64,000 bases of DNA from Oceanipulchritudo coccoides (GTDB lineage Bacteria; Verrucomicrobiota; Verrucomicrobiia; Opitutales; Oceanipulchritudinaceae), in assembly GCF_010500615.1 (NCBI RefSeq), contig NZ_JAAGNX010000002.1, forward strand, positions 362,990 through 426,989, given 5' to 3'. Positions 8,061-16,900 of the stretch are shown piece by piece (within the stretch, counting starts at the first letter, position 1; each line of letters begins with the position of its first letter). The translations under genes were made by a program, and so were the position numbers. A model generated the notes under the pieces. The model ran no database searches and was not told where the DNA came from. It was given only the letters and a program-made list of their open reading frames with translations.

Positions 8061-9554
8061 ATGAAGTCGATTATTATCTGCGCCACCCCGAGATCCGGCA
8101 GTTATCTCCTTTCGGATCTTCTCAACCAGAGAGGGATGCCCTTCGCAGAAGAATGGCTCACGCAGTTCCACCAGGAGTCCAGAAAGCGGGCCTATGGGGT
8201 CAAGGACAGCTTGGACTACATCTCCTTTCTCAAGTTGTTGACCGCCCGGGAACGCCAGGCCGGCCTTTTCTCCATGAAGGTGATGTTTCCCCAGTTTTAC
8301 CAACTGACTCAGCTTCTTGGCGAATCAAAGGAGGTGCCGGGAGGTACCTTCATGGAGAAGCTCTGCCACATATTTCCCAATCCGGCTTTTATCCGGGTTT
8401 CCCGGGAGAATAAGGTGGCCCAGGCCATTTCTCTCCACAAGGCCCGGCAAACGGGCCAATGGGTGAAGCGCAGGGGGGAGGAATTGCGGCCTGCCATCAA
8501 TCCGGTTTATTCCTTCCTCGGAATATTGGACGCATTTGAGGAAAGGCGACGATCCGAAAAATTATGGGAGGAGTTCTTCGAAAGCCATCCTGCTGATGTT
8601 TTTGAGATGTCCTATGAAGAGCTCATAGCGGACAAGGAAGGGATGCTTGAGCGTATTTTCAACTGGGCGGGGCTCAAGTTCAGTCCGGTGGCAAAATCCG
8701 AGGCCTCCAGTGGATTCCAACCGATGCGTTCTTCAATAAACGATGATTGGATCAAGCGATTTGAGCAGGACCTGGAACGCTCCCTTGACGATACCTCTGC
8801 TCCCTCTTTTGAAGGGCCTGAGAACATCAGTATCTCGGATGTTGGACTTGAAAGGGATTACATCGTTGGCGAAAGGTATTCCCTGGATGTGACCTGTCAG
8901 CCAGATCCTGGAAGTGAGATATCTCCAGTCGGGAAAAATAATGGCGATGGCTGGTTGCGTGTTTCCGGTCTTCTCTCGGGAGATGGGTTTGAGTCCTCTT
9001 TTGAGCAGGAGCTACAGTTGGCGGAGTCGGGTGCCTTTACCGCAAAGGGTATCCTCCCGATGCCGCCAAAGGCAGGTGTTTATTCCCTGAAGCTGGTTCT
9101 TTCGCGCAGGCATTTGCAGGTGGATGAATTGTTCTCCTCGCCCGGGGTGGAGCATGAAGTGAAATTCAGGCATCCACCCGCCCGGGAGGCCGCGCGAAAA
9201 CTACTGCCGGAGACTCGTGACCTGGATGACAGCTGGCAGTATGTCGAGTGGTTTGGGTATTTCCTCGATGACAAGTTTCCCTGGGTCTACCACGCCGATC
9301 ACGAATGGCTGTTCATCAAGCCTGAGCCGAATGATGACGGGGCATTGCATATCCTTGATGCGCAGCTGGGTTGGCTGGAGGTTTATCCTGACCGGTACCC
9401 CGAGCTGCGAAGCCTTAAGGATGGCAAACGGTGGCTTTTCCTCAAACGTGTCGAGGACAAGCGTCTATTCAGGGATCTGTCGGAAGACCGGGACATGAGT
9501 TTTGAAACCAACAGGCCCGAACACCTCGAAAAACTCAATCCCGGGAATGACTAA
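8061..9554 (+). CDS. Stf0-type sulfotransferase with aromatic-rich C-terminal extension
   Basis: The N-terminal half (about residues 1-250) is a PAPS-dependent sulfotransferase like mycobacterial Stf0. It has the 5'-phosphosulfate loop CATPRSGSYLLSDLL at the start, and FIRVSRENKVAQAISLHKARQTGQW, which holds the 3'-phosphate Ser/Arg positions. Residues 260-385 are an uncharacterised beta-rich region. Residues 390-490 form a Trp/Tyr-rich module (WFGYFLDDKFPWVYHADHEW, LGWLEVYPDRYPEL, GKRWLFLKRVEDKRLF). No signal peptide is present. ATG 8061 is chosen; two TTG codons precede it. Stf0 relatives sulfate sugars such as trehalose. The acceptor here is unknown; the neighbouring lipid and glycosyltransferase genes make a glycolipid plausible. 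Length is roughly twice that of Stf0, hence the fusion call. Confidence 0.82.
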   Translation: MKSIIICATPRSGSYLLSDLLNQRGMPFAEEWLTQFHQESRKRAYGVKDSLDYISFLKLLTARERQAGLFSMKVMFPQFYQLTQLLGESKEVPGGTFMEKLCHIFPNPAFIRVSRENKVAQAISLHKARQTGQWVKRRGEELRPAINPVYSFLGILDAFEERRRSEKLWEEFFESHPADVFEMSYEELIADKEGMLERIFNWAGLKFSPVAKSEASSGFQPMRSSINDDWIKRFEQDLERSLDDTSAPSFEGPENISISDVGLERDYIVGERYSLDVTCQPDPGSEISPVGKNNGDGWLRVSGLLSGDGFESSFEQELQLAESGAFTAKGILPMPPKAGVYSLKLVLSRRHLQVDELFSSPGVEHEVKFRHPPAREAARKLLPETRDLDDSWQYVEWFGYFLDDKFPWVYHADHEWLFIKPEPNDDGALHILDAQLGWLEVYPDRYPELRSLKDGKRWLFLKRVEDKRLFRDLSEDRDMSFETNRPEHLEKLNPGND

Positions 9555-9574
9555 GCTCTTCTTGTCCGGGGCAT

Positions 9575-9603
9575 AAAAAAAGCCCCGGCAGACACCGGGG
9601 CTT
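9575..9603 (-). terminator. Rho-independent terminator of the 9627-10415 gene
   Basis: Perfect 9-bp stem AAGCCCCGG / CCGGGGCTT with a 6-nt loop. Read on the minus strand it is followed by six U residues (the A run at 9575-9580), just after the stop at 9627. On the plus strand no U tract follows, so it is unlikely to end the sulfotransferase transcript efficiently. Confidence 0.85.
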
Positions 9604-9626
9604 GTGATTAAATATGTCAGTTCCAA

Positions 9627-10415
9627 TTACTGGACCGGATCGGTCAGCTCAACCCAGCTGCCACCACCGCCGAGGCGGATGATGAAATTACCCGGGTCAG
9701 TTGGGGAATCATCGAACTCACTGAAGTAGAACCAGCCAGCGCCATTGGCGTCATAACCGGAAGCGTCTGCGAGGTAGAGGTAACCTTCGAGGACCTGTGC
9801 GCCGGCTTCGCCGTCACTGAGGTCATTCACGCCGTCACCGTCAGAATCGCGGAGGTCGTTCCAGCCGTTTGTGCCGGAGACGAAGAACCAGATACCTGAG
9901 GTTTGTCCCGGGAAGAGGTTGTTGGTATACATCCAGACACCCGTTGCGAGGGAACGATTACCCGTGTTGGGATCGACGAAGACAGTAGCATCCCACTCAA
10001 GAACGTAGAACCAGTTGCTGGCAGCAAAGTGGTACATGTTCTTCAAAGTGAAGCTGAAGTACTGCTGGCTTTGATCGGCAGCGAGGCCTGTATCAAAGTC
10101 AAAGAAGTCAGATCCGAACCAGCTGACGATGAAGTCGCCACCCTGTGGGAGATCAGGAACAGTAAGTGTCGTGCCATCACCAAGCGTGATGCTGCCGTCT
10201 CCGTTAACCGTAGCGACAGGAGCATTGATGGTGTTTCCATCGACAACGAGATTGCCGTCAACGACTTCACCAGCCGGCGGGGCAATGACTGTGCCGTCAC
10301 TGAGAACGAGGTTACCGTCTTGGTCAACGGTGGCTCCCGGGTCAGGTTGGGCGTTCAGGGAGAAAGCAACCGCGCCGACAAGGCAGGTTGCGACGATTTT
10401 TTTGATGGTATTCAT
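9627..10415 (-). CDS. Secreted Trp-rich protein with tandem Asn/Gly/Asp-rich repeats
   Basis: A 262-residue exported protein; signal peptide MNTIKKIVATCLVGAVAFSLNAQ. Residues 27-90 hold three related units of about 20 residues (DGNLVLSDGTVIAPP, DGNLVVDGNTINAP, DGSITLGDGTTLTVP), probably a short beta repeat. The rest is rich in Trp, Phe and Tyr (FIVSWFGSDFF, NWFYVLEWDATVFVDP, TGVWMYTNN, GIWFFVSGTNGW, GAGWFYFSEFDD), resembling the aromatic module on two other proteins in the window. DSDGDGVNDLSDG is a thrombospondin type-3-like calcium loop. It is monocistronic, with its own terminator. Function unknown; a surface or matrix protein is the likely role. Confidence 0.7.
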   Translation of the reverse strand: MNTIKKIVATCLVGAVAFSLNAQPDPGATVDQDGNLVLSDGTVIAPPAGEVVDGNLVVDGNTINAPVATVNGDGSITLGDGTTLTVPDLPQGGDFIVSWFGSDFFDFDTGLAADQSQQYFSFTLKNMYHFAASNWFYVLEWDATVFVDPNTGNRSLATGVWMYTNNLFPGQTSGIWFFVSGTNGWNDLRDSDGDGVNDLSDGEAGAQVLEGYLYLADASGYDANGAGWFYFSEFDDSPTDPGNFIIRLGGGGSWVELTDPVQ

Positions 10416-10558
10416 AATATGTTACTAGGTTTGTTTTGAAGTTACAGTTATGTGTGAGGTTAAACACGCAAATGCGCGAAGTGTTTCAATTTATGCACCT
10501 TTTTCGGGAAAAATTGTCTGAATATCTAAACCGAAAGGGGGAAAATGCACAAGATTTT

Positions 10559-11377
10559 TCAAAGAAAGTCGGGAAATCCGCTTTTCAGCCGGGCAAACAG
10601 GAAAAACCCACCGACGAGGAACAGGGCCGAAAAGCCGTACAAATAGGCGATCTGGACCAGATCCGGGGCAATTCCCCAGAGCACGATGGCCCGGAGATTC
10701 TCAGTGGCCAGGAGAACCGGATTCCACTTGAGAAAGGTCCAAATTTGGGGAAATTCCATGACTTTGATGGAACTGTAAAAGACCCCGCTGGACCAGAAGA
10801 CAATCTGGCTCATGACGTTGGTGAGCTGCTGAAGATCACGGAAATAGACGCTCAGGGCGCTGATCATGGCCGAAAGTCCGAGCGCAAGGCCCATCATGGG
10901 CAGGAAAATGACCGGCATGTAAAGAATCTCCCAGCTGAGCACAGAGCCAAAGAAAAGCCCCATGATAATCCAAAGGCAGGCATTTATCGCGACCTTGAAG
11001 GCGGTCCCGAGGACTTGGACAATGGGCAGTATCTCGAGCGGGAAAACGACTTTTTTAATGAGGTTTCTGTTGCGGAGCAGGTTATTTGTGGACTTGGCGA
11101 TGGTCTCGTTGACGAGGTTTACCATACTGAGCCCGATGTAGATCCCGATGGCGTAGCTGATTGAGGATTCGTTTTCCACCTGCCCGAACGAACCGCCAAA
11201 AAGCACGCCGAACACCACCAGGTAGAGGCACATGCTGAGGATGGGATTAAAAACCAGCCAGAGGATGCCCAGGGCGCTGCCCTTGATCGTCTCAGCAACC
11301 TCCCTGACGGTCAACTGGCGAAGCAGTTCACCGACATTGGTCCAGCGTGAGGCGGTATTTGCGTGGGAAGAACTCAT
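10559..11377 (-). CDS. ABC-2 type polysaccharide export permease
   Basis: Membrane half of an ABC exporter of the Wzm/KpsM/TagG family, 272 residues with about six membrane segments. Family positions include the amphipathic start (LLRQLTVREVAETIKGSALGILWLVFNPI), RNLIKKVVFPLEILPIVQVL and the terminal NPVLLATENLRAIVLWG...FLFARLKSGFPDFL. It moves undecaprenyl-linked glycan across the inner membrane together with the ATPase encoded divergently at 11481 (104 bp away). Having permease and ATPase on opposite strands is unusual, since they normally overlap in one operon. The 103-bp space between them must hold both promoters. Confidence 0.92.
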   Translation of the reverse strand: MSSSHANTASRWTNVGELLRQLTVREVAETIKGSALGILWLVFNPILSMCLYLVVFGVLFGGSFGQVENESSISYAIGIYIGLSMVNLVNETIAKSTNNLLRNRNLIKKVVFPLEILPIVQVLGTAFKVAINACLWIIMGLFFGSVLSWEILYMPVIFLPMMGLALGLSAMISALSVYFRDLQQLTNVMSQIVFWSSGVFYSSIKVMEFPQIWTFLKWNPVLLATENLRAIVLWGIAPDLVQIAYLYGFSALFLVGGFFLFARLKSGFPDFL

Positions 11378-11480
11378 CCGGCATTCAATCAGCCTTGAGT
11401 TTGGGCATGGACCCGGTGAGTCAAGGCTTATTCATCATTGATTTTGGCTGCTCAAGGCGTTTAGGTCGGCTCTTTTCAAG

Positions 11481-12818
11481 ATGACCGCACCTGATGATCA
11501 TGCAATTCAACTGAGGAATGTTTCCAAGGTTTACCGGATTCCCGCCAAAGGCCGCGAATCATTCCTGGGATCCATGACGGTCATGTTTGATGCCCTTCTG
11601 GGGAATTACGGGAAGCGCCACGGGACATTCCGGCAGTTTGACGCCTTGGAGCCGCTTGATGTAATGATTGGACGTGGCGAAAGCATGGCCATTGTTGGCC
11701 GGAACGGATCGGGCAAATCCACTCTCCTGCAGATTATCGCGGGCACCCTCCGGGCAACGACGGGAACCGTTCAGGTGAATGGCAGCCTTTGTGCGCTTCT
11801 TGAGCTTGGGTCGGGCTTCAATCCTGAATTCACGGGAATGGAGAACATTTATCTCAATGGAGCGATGCTCGGGCTCGAACGCAAACGCATCGAGAACAAG
11901 CTGGAGGACATTCTTGCCTTTGCGGAAATCGGGGAGTTTGTCGATCAACCTGTCCGGACTTATTCTTCCGGGATGCGCTTACGGCTCGCCTTCGCGGTGA
12001 TTACAGCGGTGGATCCGGAAATCCTGATCATTGATGAAGCCCTCTCAGTGGGTGATGCCTTTTTTCAATCCCGGTGCGTGCGATGGTTGGAGGATTATCT
12101 GGAGCGGGGAAACACCTTCATCTGCGTTTCCCACGACATGTTCATGATCCAGCGCTTGTGCCGGCGGGGAATTGTCCTTGATGACGGACGGAAGGCTTTT
12201 GAGGGAGATATTTCAGATGCCGCAAACTTGTATTACCGCCTGCACGGCAAGGGGGCGAAGGTTGGGGGCCGCCTCCTCGACAAGGATGAGCCCGCCGATG
12301 AGGAGGACAAGGATGACGAGGACGACCTGGTCTCGGTGAAGGACGAAGCAGGGTGGTGGTTATTGAATTTGAGGATCAAGGAGCGCACCGGAAACCAGCA
12401 AGTCACGATTGAGAAGGTATGGACCCAACCCAACCTCCAGGAGGGAATTCCTTCGGGCAAATGGCTGAAGGTAAAGATCCAGGTCAGGGCGCGTGAACCC
12501 ATTGAGCTTTTTCACTTTGGTTTTGGATTTCGCGACCGCAGTGGTCAGCTAATTGGAGGATATCATTCCTTCTATGAGGAAAAAAGTGTCGCTATTGAGA
12601 GCGCTGGTCAGGGAAAAATCATTACCTGTGAGTTCAAGCTCGATCTGAAGCCGCAGATGTATCTCCTTGTGATTGGACTGGCGATTAACCACACCGCTGA
12701 CGACTGGCAAGATCTTGACTGCATCTGGGATTGTGCCAAGGTTCTGGTCACGGGGCAGGAAACATTCTGGGGTCTTGCGCCTTTGCCCATGCGTGGTTTT
12801 ACTGCTGAGGATCTTTAA
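11481..12818 (+). CDS. ABC exporter ATPase with C-terminal Wzt-like glycan-binding domain
   Basis: Nucleotide-binding subunit of the glycan exporter, 445 residues. The ATPase domain (about 1-245) has Walker A GRNGSGKST, the signature YSSGMRLRLAF and Walker B ILIIDEALSVGD, then the SHD switch (CVSHD). A highly acidic linker (DKDEPADEEDKDDEDD, about 268-285) leads to a beta-rich C-terminal domain (290-440) like Wzt_C. In Escherichia coli O9a that domain binds the methylated/phosphorylated end cap of the O-antigen. The next gene is a methyltransferase, which fits export of an end-capped chain. The gene is divergent from its permease partner. Confidence 0.92.
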   Translation: MTAPDDHAIQLRNVSKVYRIPAKGRESFLGSMTVMFDALLGNYGKRHGTFRQFDALEPLDVMIGRGESMAIVGRNGSGKSTLLQIIAGTLRATTGTVQVNGSLCALLELGSGFNPEFTGMENIYLNGAMLGLERKRIENKLEDILAFAEIGEFVDQPVRTYSSGMRLRLAFAVITAVDPEILIIDEALSVGDAFFQSRCVRWLEDYLERGNTFICVSHDMFMIQRLCRRGIVLDDGRKAFEGDISDAANLYYRLHGKGAKVGGRLLDKDEPADEEDKDDEDDLVSVKDEAGWWLLNLRIKERTGNQQVTIEKVWTQPNLQEGIPSGKWLKVKIQVRAREPIELFHFGFGFRDRSGQLIGGYHSFYEEKSVAIESAGQGKIITCEFKLDLKPQMYLLVIGLAINHTADDWQDLDCIWDCAKVLVTGQETFWGLAPLPMRGFTAEDL

Positions 12819-12849
12819 CCCTCCATCACCATTCACCTTTCGATAATTC

Positions 12850-13953
12850 ATGGCACTTGAACGCGTTAACCCTTTTGAAGAGGAAGATCGATTTGCAGTG
12901 GACCACTTGTTGCGGTACCTCTGGGCAAGGCCATTGGTTGAGAAAAAGAGGACGGTTGATATTGCCTGTGGGTTGGGGTTTGGAACAGTCATGTTGGCTG
13001 AGAACAATGAAGCCGAGATCATTGGGGTGGATTCCGACGGGGACACGATTAACCGTTGCCTGGAGCTTTGGGACCATCCCAGCGTCAGCTTTAAACAAGG
13101 ACTTATCGAGGAGGTTCCCGAGCTGGTTTCAGGTCAGGTGGACTGTCTTGTTTCATTTGAAACACTGGAGCACATTCCCGACCCAAAGGCCGGATTGGCG
13201 GCAATCAAGAGACTGCTGGGCGAGCAGGGTCTGTTCATTGGATCTGTTCCCGGCGAGACCGACCTGTACGAGGAAAACGAATTTCATCTCCACTCATACA
13301 ATGAACAACGCTTGGGCACGCTTCTTCAAAATGAGTTTAAGAACAGCGTGATTCTCAAGCAGCGGTTCCACCTGGCTTCAATTGTTGATTCTGCCGGGTC
13401 GTCAATTCCTGACGTGGTCTCCTTCGAAACAATGGACGCGGCGAGAATTGATTTCGGAAAAACAACCGAAACAAGCGACTCCCTTGTTTTTCTGGCCTCT
13501 GATGCACCCCTTCCTGATGCCTTTGGCCACAAGATCGCACTATCCCGTCAGGCCTGGTTCAAGGACTTTGTCCGTGCCCAGACTTACGCCAGTGAATTAA
13601 AGTCCCTTTCCCACAAGTACACGGATCTTTTCAGCCGCCACAACAAGTTGTTTTTCGAGCACGGCGAACTGCAAAGAAAGTTTACGAATGTCCTCGGGTG
13701 GGGAAAATATCACTACGAGGTAGTCGCAGGTAAACAACCCGAACAGCATTACATGGAAACCATTGAGAAAGCCCAGTCTGCAAGGGAGGAAGCGCTTCGA
13801 GCCGAAGTGCAGGCCCTGCAAGCCGAGATCCGGGACTTGAAGGAGCAAAAGCAGGAGGAGTCGGTTCCCGAGGAAGAGACGCGCAAGGTGCAGGATGAGT
13901 TTTTCAGCGGTTACAAAAAATTAAACACACCATCCGTGGAAGATCCACAATGA
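12850..13953 (+). CDS. SAM-dependent methyltransferase with C-terminal coiled coil
   Basis: 367 residues. The class I methyltransferase domain (about 1-200) has motif I VDIACGLGFGTVMLA, the acidic end of strand 2 (IIGVDSDG) and VDCLVSFETLEHIPDP. Residues 245-355 are helical and charged, with a heptad-like stretch REEALRAEVQALQAEIRDLKEQ. No kinase domain is visible, unlike WbdD of O9a. It lies 31 bp after the exporter ATPase, and its stop overlaps the start of the 1210-residue gene (ATGA at 13950-13953), so the two are translationally coupled. Likely role: methylating the non-reducing end of the exported glycan or a sugar precursor. The first reading rests on the coiled coil and the context. 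Confidence 0.82.
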   Translation: MALERVNPFEEEDRFAVDHLLRYLWARPLVEKKRTVDIACGLGFGTVMLAENNEAEIIGVDSDGDTINRCLELWDHPSVSFKQGLIEEVPELVSGQVDCLVSFETLEHIPDPKAGLAAIKRLLGEQGLFIGSVPGETDLYEENEFHLHSYNEQRLGTLLQNEFKNSVILKQRFHLASIVDSAGSSIPDVVSFETMDAARIDFGKTTETSDSLVFLASDAPLPDAFGHKIALSRQAWFKDFVRAQTYASELKSLSHKYTDLFSRHNKLFFEHGELQRKFTNVLGWGKYHYEVVAGKQPEQHYMETIEKAQSAREEALRAEVQALQAEIRDLKEQKQEESVPEEETRKVQDEFFSGYKKLNTPSVEDPQ

Positions 13954-16900
13954 CACGCTCACAAGTTGCTATCATTACCCGTACCAAGGACCGGCCTGTT
14001 TTTCTGCAGCGGGCCATGCAGTCTGTGCTGAAACAGGATTTTACGGACTGGGTTCATGTGATCGTCAATGACGGGGGAGATCCAAAGCTCGTTGACCTGC
14101 TGGTCGAGGTCCACAAGGAGGCGTATGCCGGTCGCGTCAAGGTGGTGCACCATGCGGAAAGCAAGGGTATGCAAAACGCTTCCAACGCCGGGTTGGCAGC
14201 AGTCGAGAGCACCTATGCGGTGATCCACGATGACGATGACAGTTGGTATACCGACTTCCTGAGCAAGTCGGTTTCCTTCCTCGAAGCAAAGGGCCCCGAA
14301 AGCCCGGTGCAGGGGGTTGTTACCCAGACAACCCAGATCATGGAGGAAATCACACTTTCCGGGCAAATCGAGGAATTGAAGCGTCGCCCTTATTATCCCT
14401 TCGCCTTTGTCAACCTGGGAGAACTGCGTAAACGCAACATATTCGCCCCAATCGCTTTTCTGTATCGAAAAAAAGCGCATGAAAAAATTGGATTATTCCG
14501 GCAGGAATTTGATGTGCTGGGCGATCATGATTTCAATCTTCGTTTTCTCCGACACTTTGAAATTGGCGTAATACCAACTTTCCACGCCTATTACCACTGG
14601 CGTCATGGAAGCCATGGAAACACGGTCACCCGGGGCCGAGAGGGCCATCGCCAGATGCTCAACCGGATGAAAAACACCTACTACCGGGAAGCCCTCGAGA
14701 ATCCCGATGTTGCGGTGGGCGATCTTGAGGGAGTGGATTTTCCGGAACCGGACGGGACGGACCCCATACCGTTCAAGCTGCGTACCGAAGAGTCCAAGCC
14801 GCCAAGGCCGATACCAGATTTCAGCAAGGACTTTAAATTCGAGATTCTCTCCCTTGACGTCTTTGACACGGTTCTCAAGCGGCGATGCCATCACCCGAAG
14901 GATGTTTTCAAATTCCTTGAGGCCCGGGCGGTCAGCGAGCTGGGCCTGCCGGAGAAACCCTATGCGCTTGCCCGGGAACAGGCAGAGGCCCTTGCCAGAA
15001 AGGAAGTTCGCCCGGAGATTTCGACTGAAGTCACGCTTGATGAGATTTACCCGTTTGTGGCAAAGCTTTGTGGGCTTAAAAAGAAGCAAACAAAAGATCT
15101 CATGGCCCTTGAGTTGGCTCTTGAGGCGGAGTATCTCTACGGGGATCCGCGCTGGATTGAATATTACAGGAAACTGAAGGAATCCGGCCAGCGGGTAATT
15201 TTCGTTTCTGACATGTATCTAAAAACGGATACAATGCGGAAAATCCTTGAGGGTTGTGGATTTCCCGACCCGGAGGTGTACGTATCCTGTGATCTGCAAG
15301 CCTCCAAGCACGAGGGAGCCCTTCAGGAAAAAGTTGTCGAAAAGCTGGGCGTGAAACCCGCATCGATTCTACATGTTGGAGATAATTTCCACAGCGATTA
15401 CCTGAAGACCGTCCACGCTGGCTGGCAGGCTTTCCACTGGTCGCGGGAGTTTGGATATATTCCCTGGTATGCCGAAGTGGATCCCTACATTCACAATTCC
15501 CATGACCTTCTCAGTCCGCGCATCATGGGTGAGCTTGCACGGCTCGGGATGCTGGATGAGACAACCGGCGAGGACCTCATCACAAAACTGGGCCGAGAGG
15601 TGGCAGGACCTTTTTACCTGGCTTATCTCTTGTGGGTCATACAAGAAGCGAGAAAGGATGGCGTCCGCAAGCTACTCCTCATTGGCCGGGATGGATATTA
15701 CTGGGAGAAGACGCTGCAGATCCTTGCCAAAAAGGAAAACCTGGAGATTGAGTTCACATATCTTCACGCCTCTCGGAAGGTCTTCAACTTTGCCTCCTTC
15801 TTCACCCTGGACGATACAGCGATTGAGTTTCTTTCAACTCCCAATCCTGCCCTTCGGGTAAAGGATTTTATTGACCGTACAGGTCTGGACTCATCGGCAT
15901 TCACGGAATTCATCAAGATGGCCGGATTTGATGATCCGGAGGAGGTGCTGACAAACGAGATGGGGGGGCGCTTTCTTGAGGATAACTATCAGGCCCAGTT
16001 GGAAAAACTATTCCGGCTCTTGAGGCCGGAGCTCGAATTGATGTTTGCGGAGGACCGCGCGGGCACACTCAATGTGCTCAAGGAAGCCGGTTACAATCAT
16101 GAAGACTGCGCCTTTGTCGACATTGGTTGGAACGGATCCTGTATTCGGCCTATTGGTCGATTACTCGGTCTCGACAAACCGGAGCAGGTGAAGGCCTATT
16201 TCTTTGGAACATGGAGGGAGGTTTTAAAGGGGTCCGACCACCTTAAAATAAAATCCTTTTTCATGCATCTCAGCGAGCCGCTGGATCATTTCCGGTTAAT
16301 TCGAGAATCCGTCAACCTTCTGGAGTCCTTGAATGCGGCCCCGTTCCCCACTTTGATGGCCTTCCATACGGAGGGAGACGAGGTTGTTCCGCACTTTTCG
16401 AAATACCTCAAGAGCGGGTTTTCCATCGATCAGCAGGAACGCCTTTGGAAGGGTGCAAAGGTGTTTCTTGATACTGTTCTGGAGAATGGTTTGCCTGAAA
16501 CAGGGGAATCCGGCGGGCATTGCTACCTGTTTCTGGTCTTGAACCGGCTCCTCCGGGAGCCCAGCCAGCAAGAAGTCAAAACCTGGGGGGCCATTCTTCA
16601 CTCGGATGGCTTTGGGATTGAGATATACAAGCCCCTGGTTGAAGCAGTTACACCTGACCTGACGGGTGATGCGTTGATGGCGGCCTACCGTGGATCGAAT
16701 TGGAAACGGGGTTTTCTGTCATCCCTTTCTGACACGCAGCGCCAGTTCGTGATTGAGAGGATTGAAGATGATTCCCCAAAAAGTTTTGAGAAACTAAGGG
16801 CAGATCTCGAGTACAAGATTCGTCAAGCAGACGAGCTCTGGGGCGAAAAAGAACGCTACAAGTGGCAGGTAGACAACTTGACCCAAACGCTTTCCAAGTT

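Noticed and set aside
10436-11164. Long open frame on the plus strand opposite the ABC permease gene
   Set aside because: The minus-strand frame has a clear family (ABC-2 permease); the plus frame is charged and low complexity with no recognisable domain, a typical shadow.
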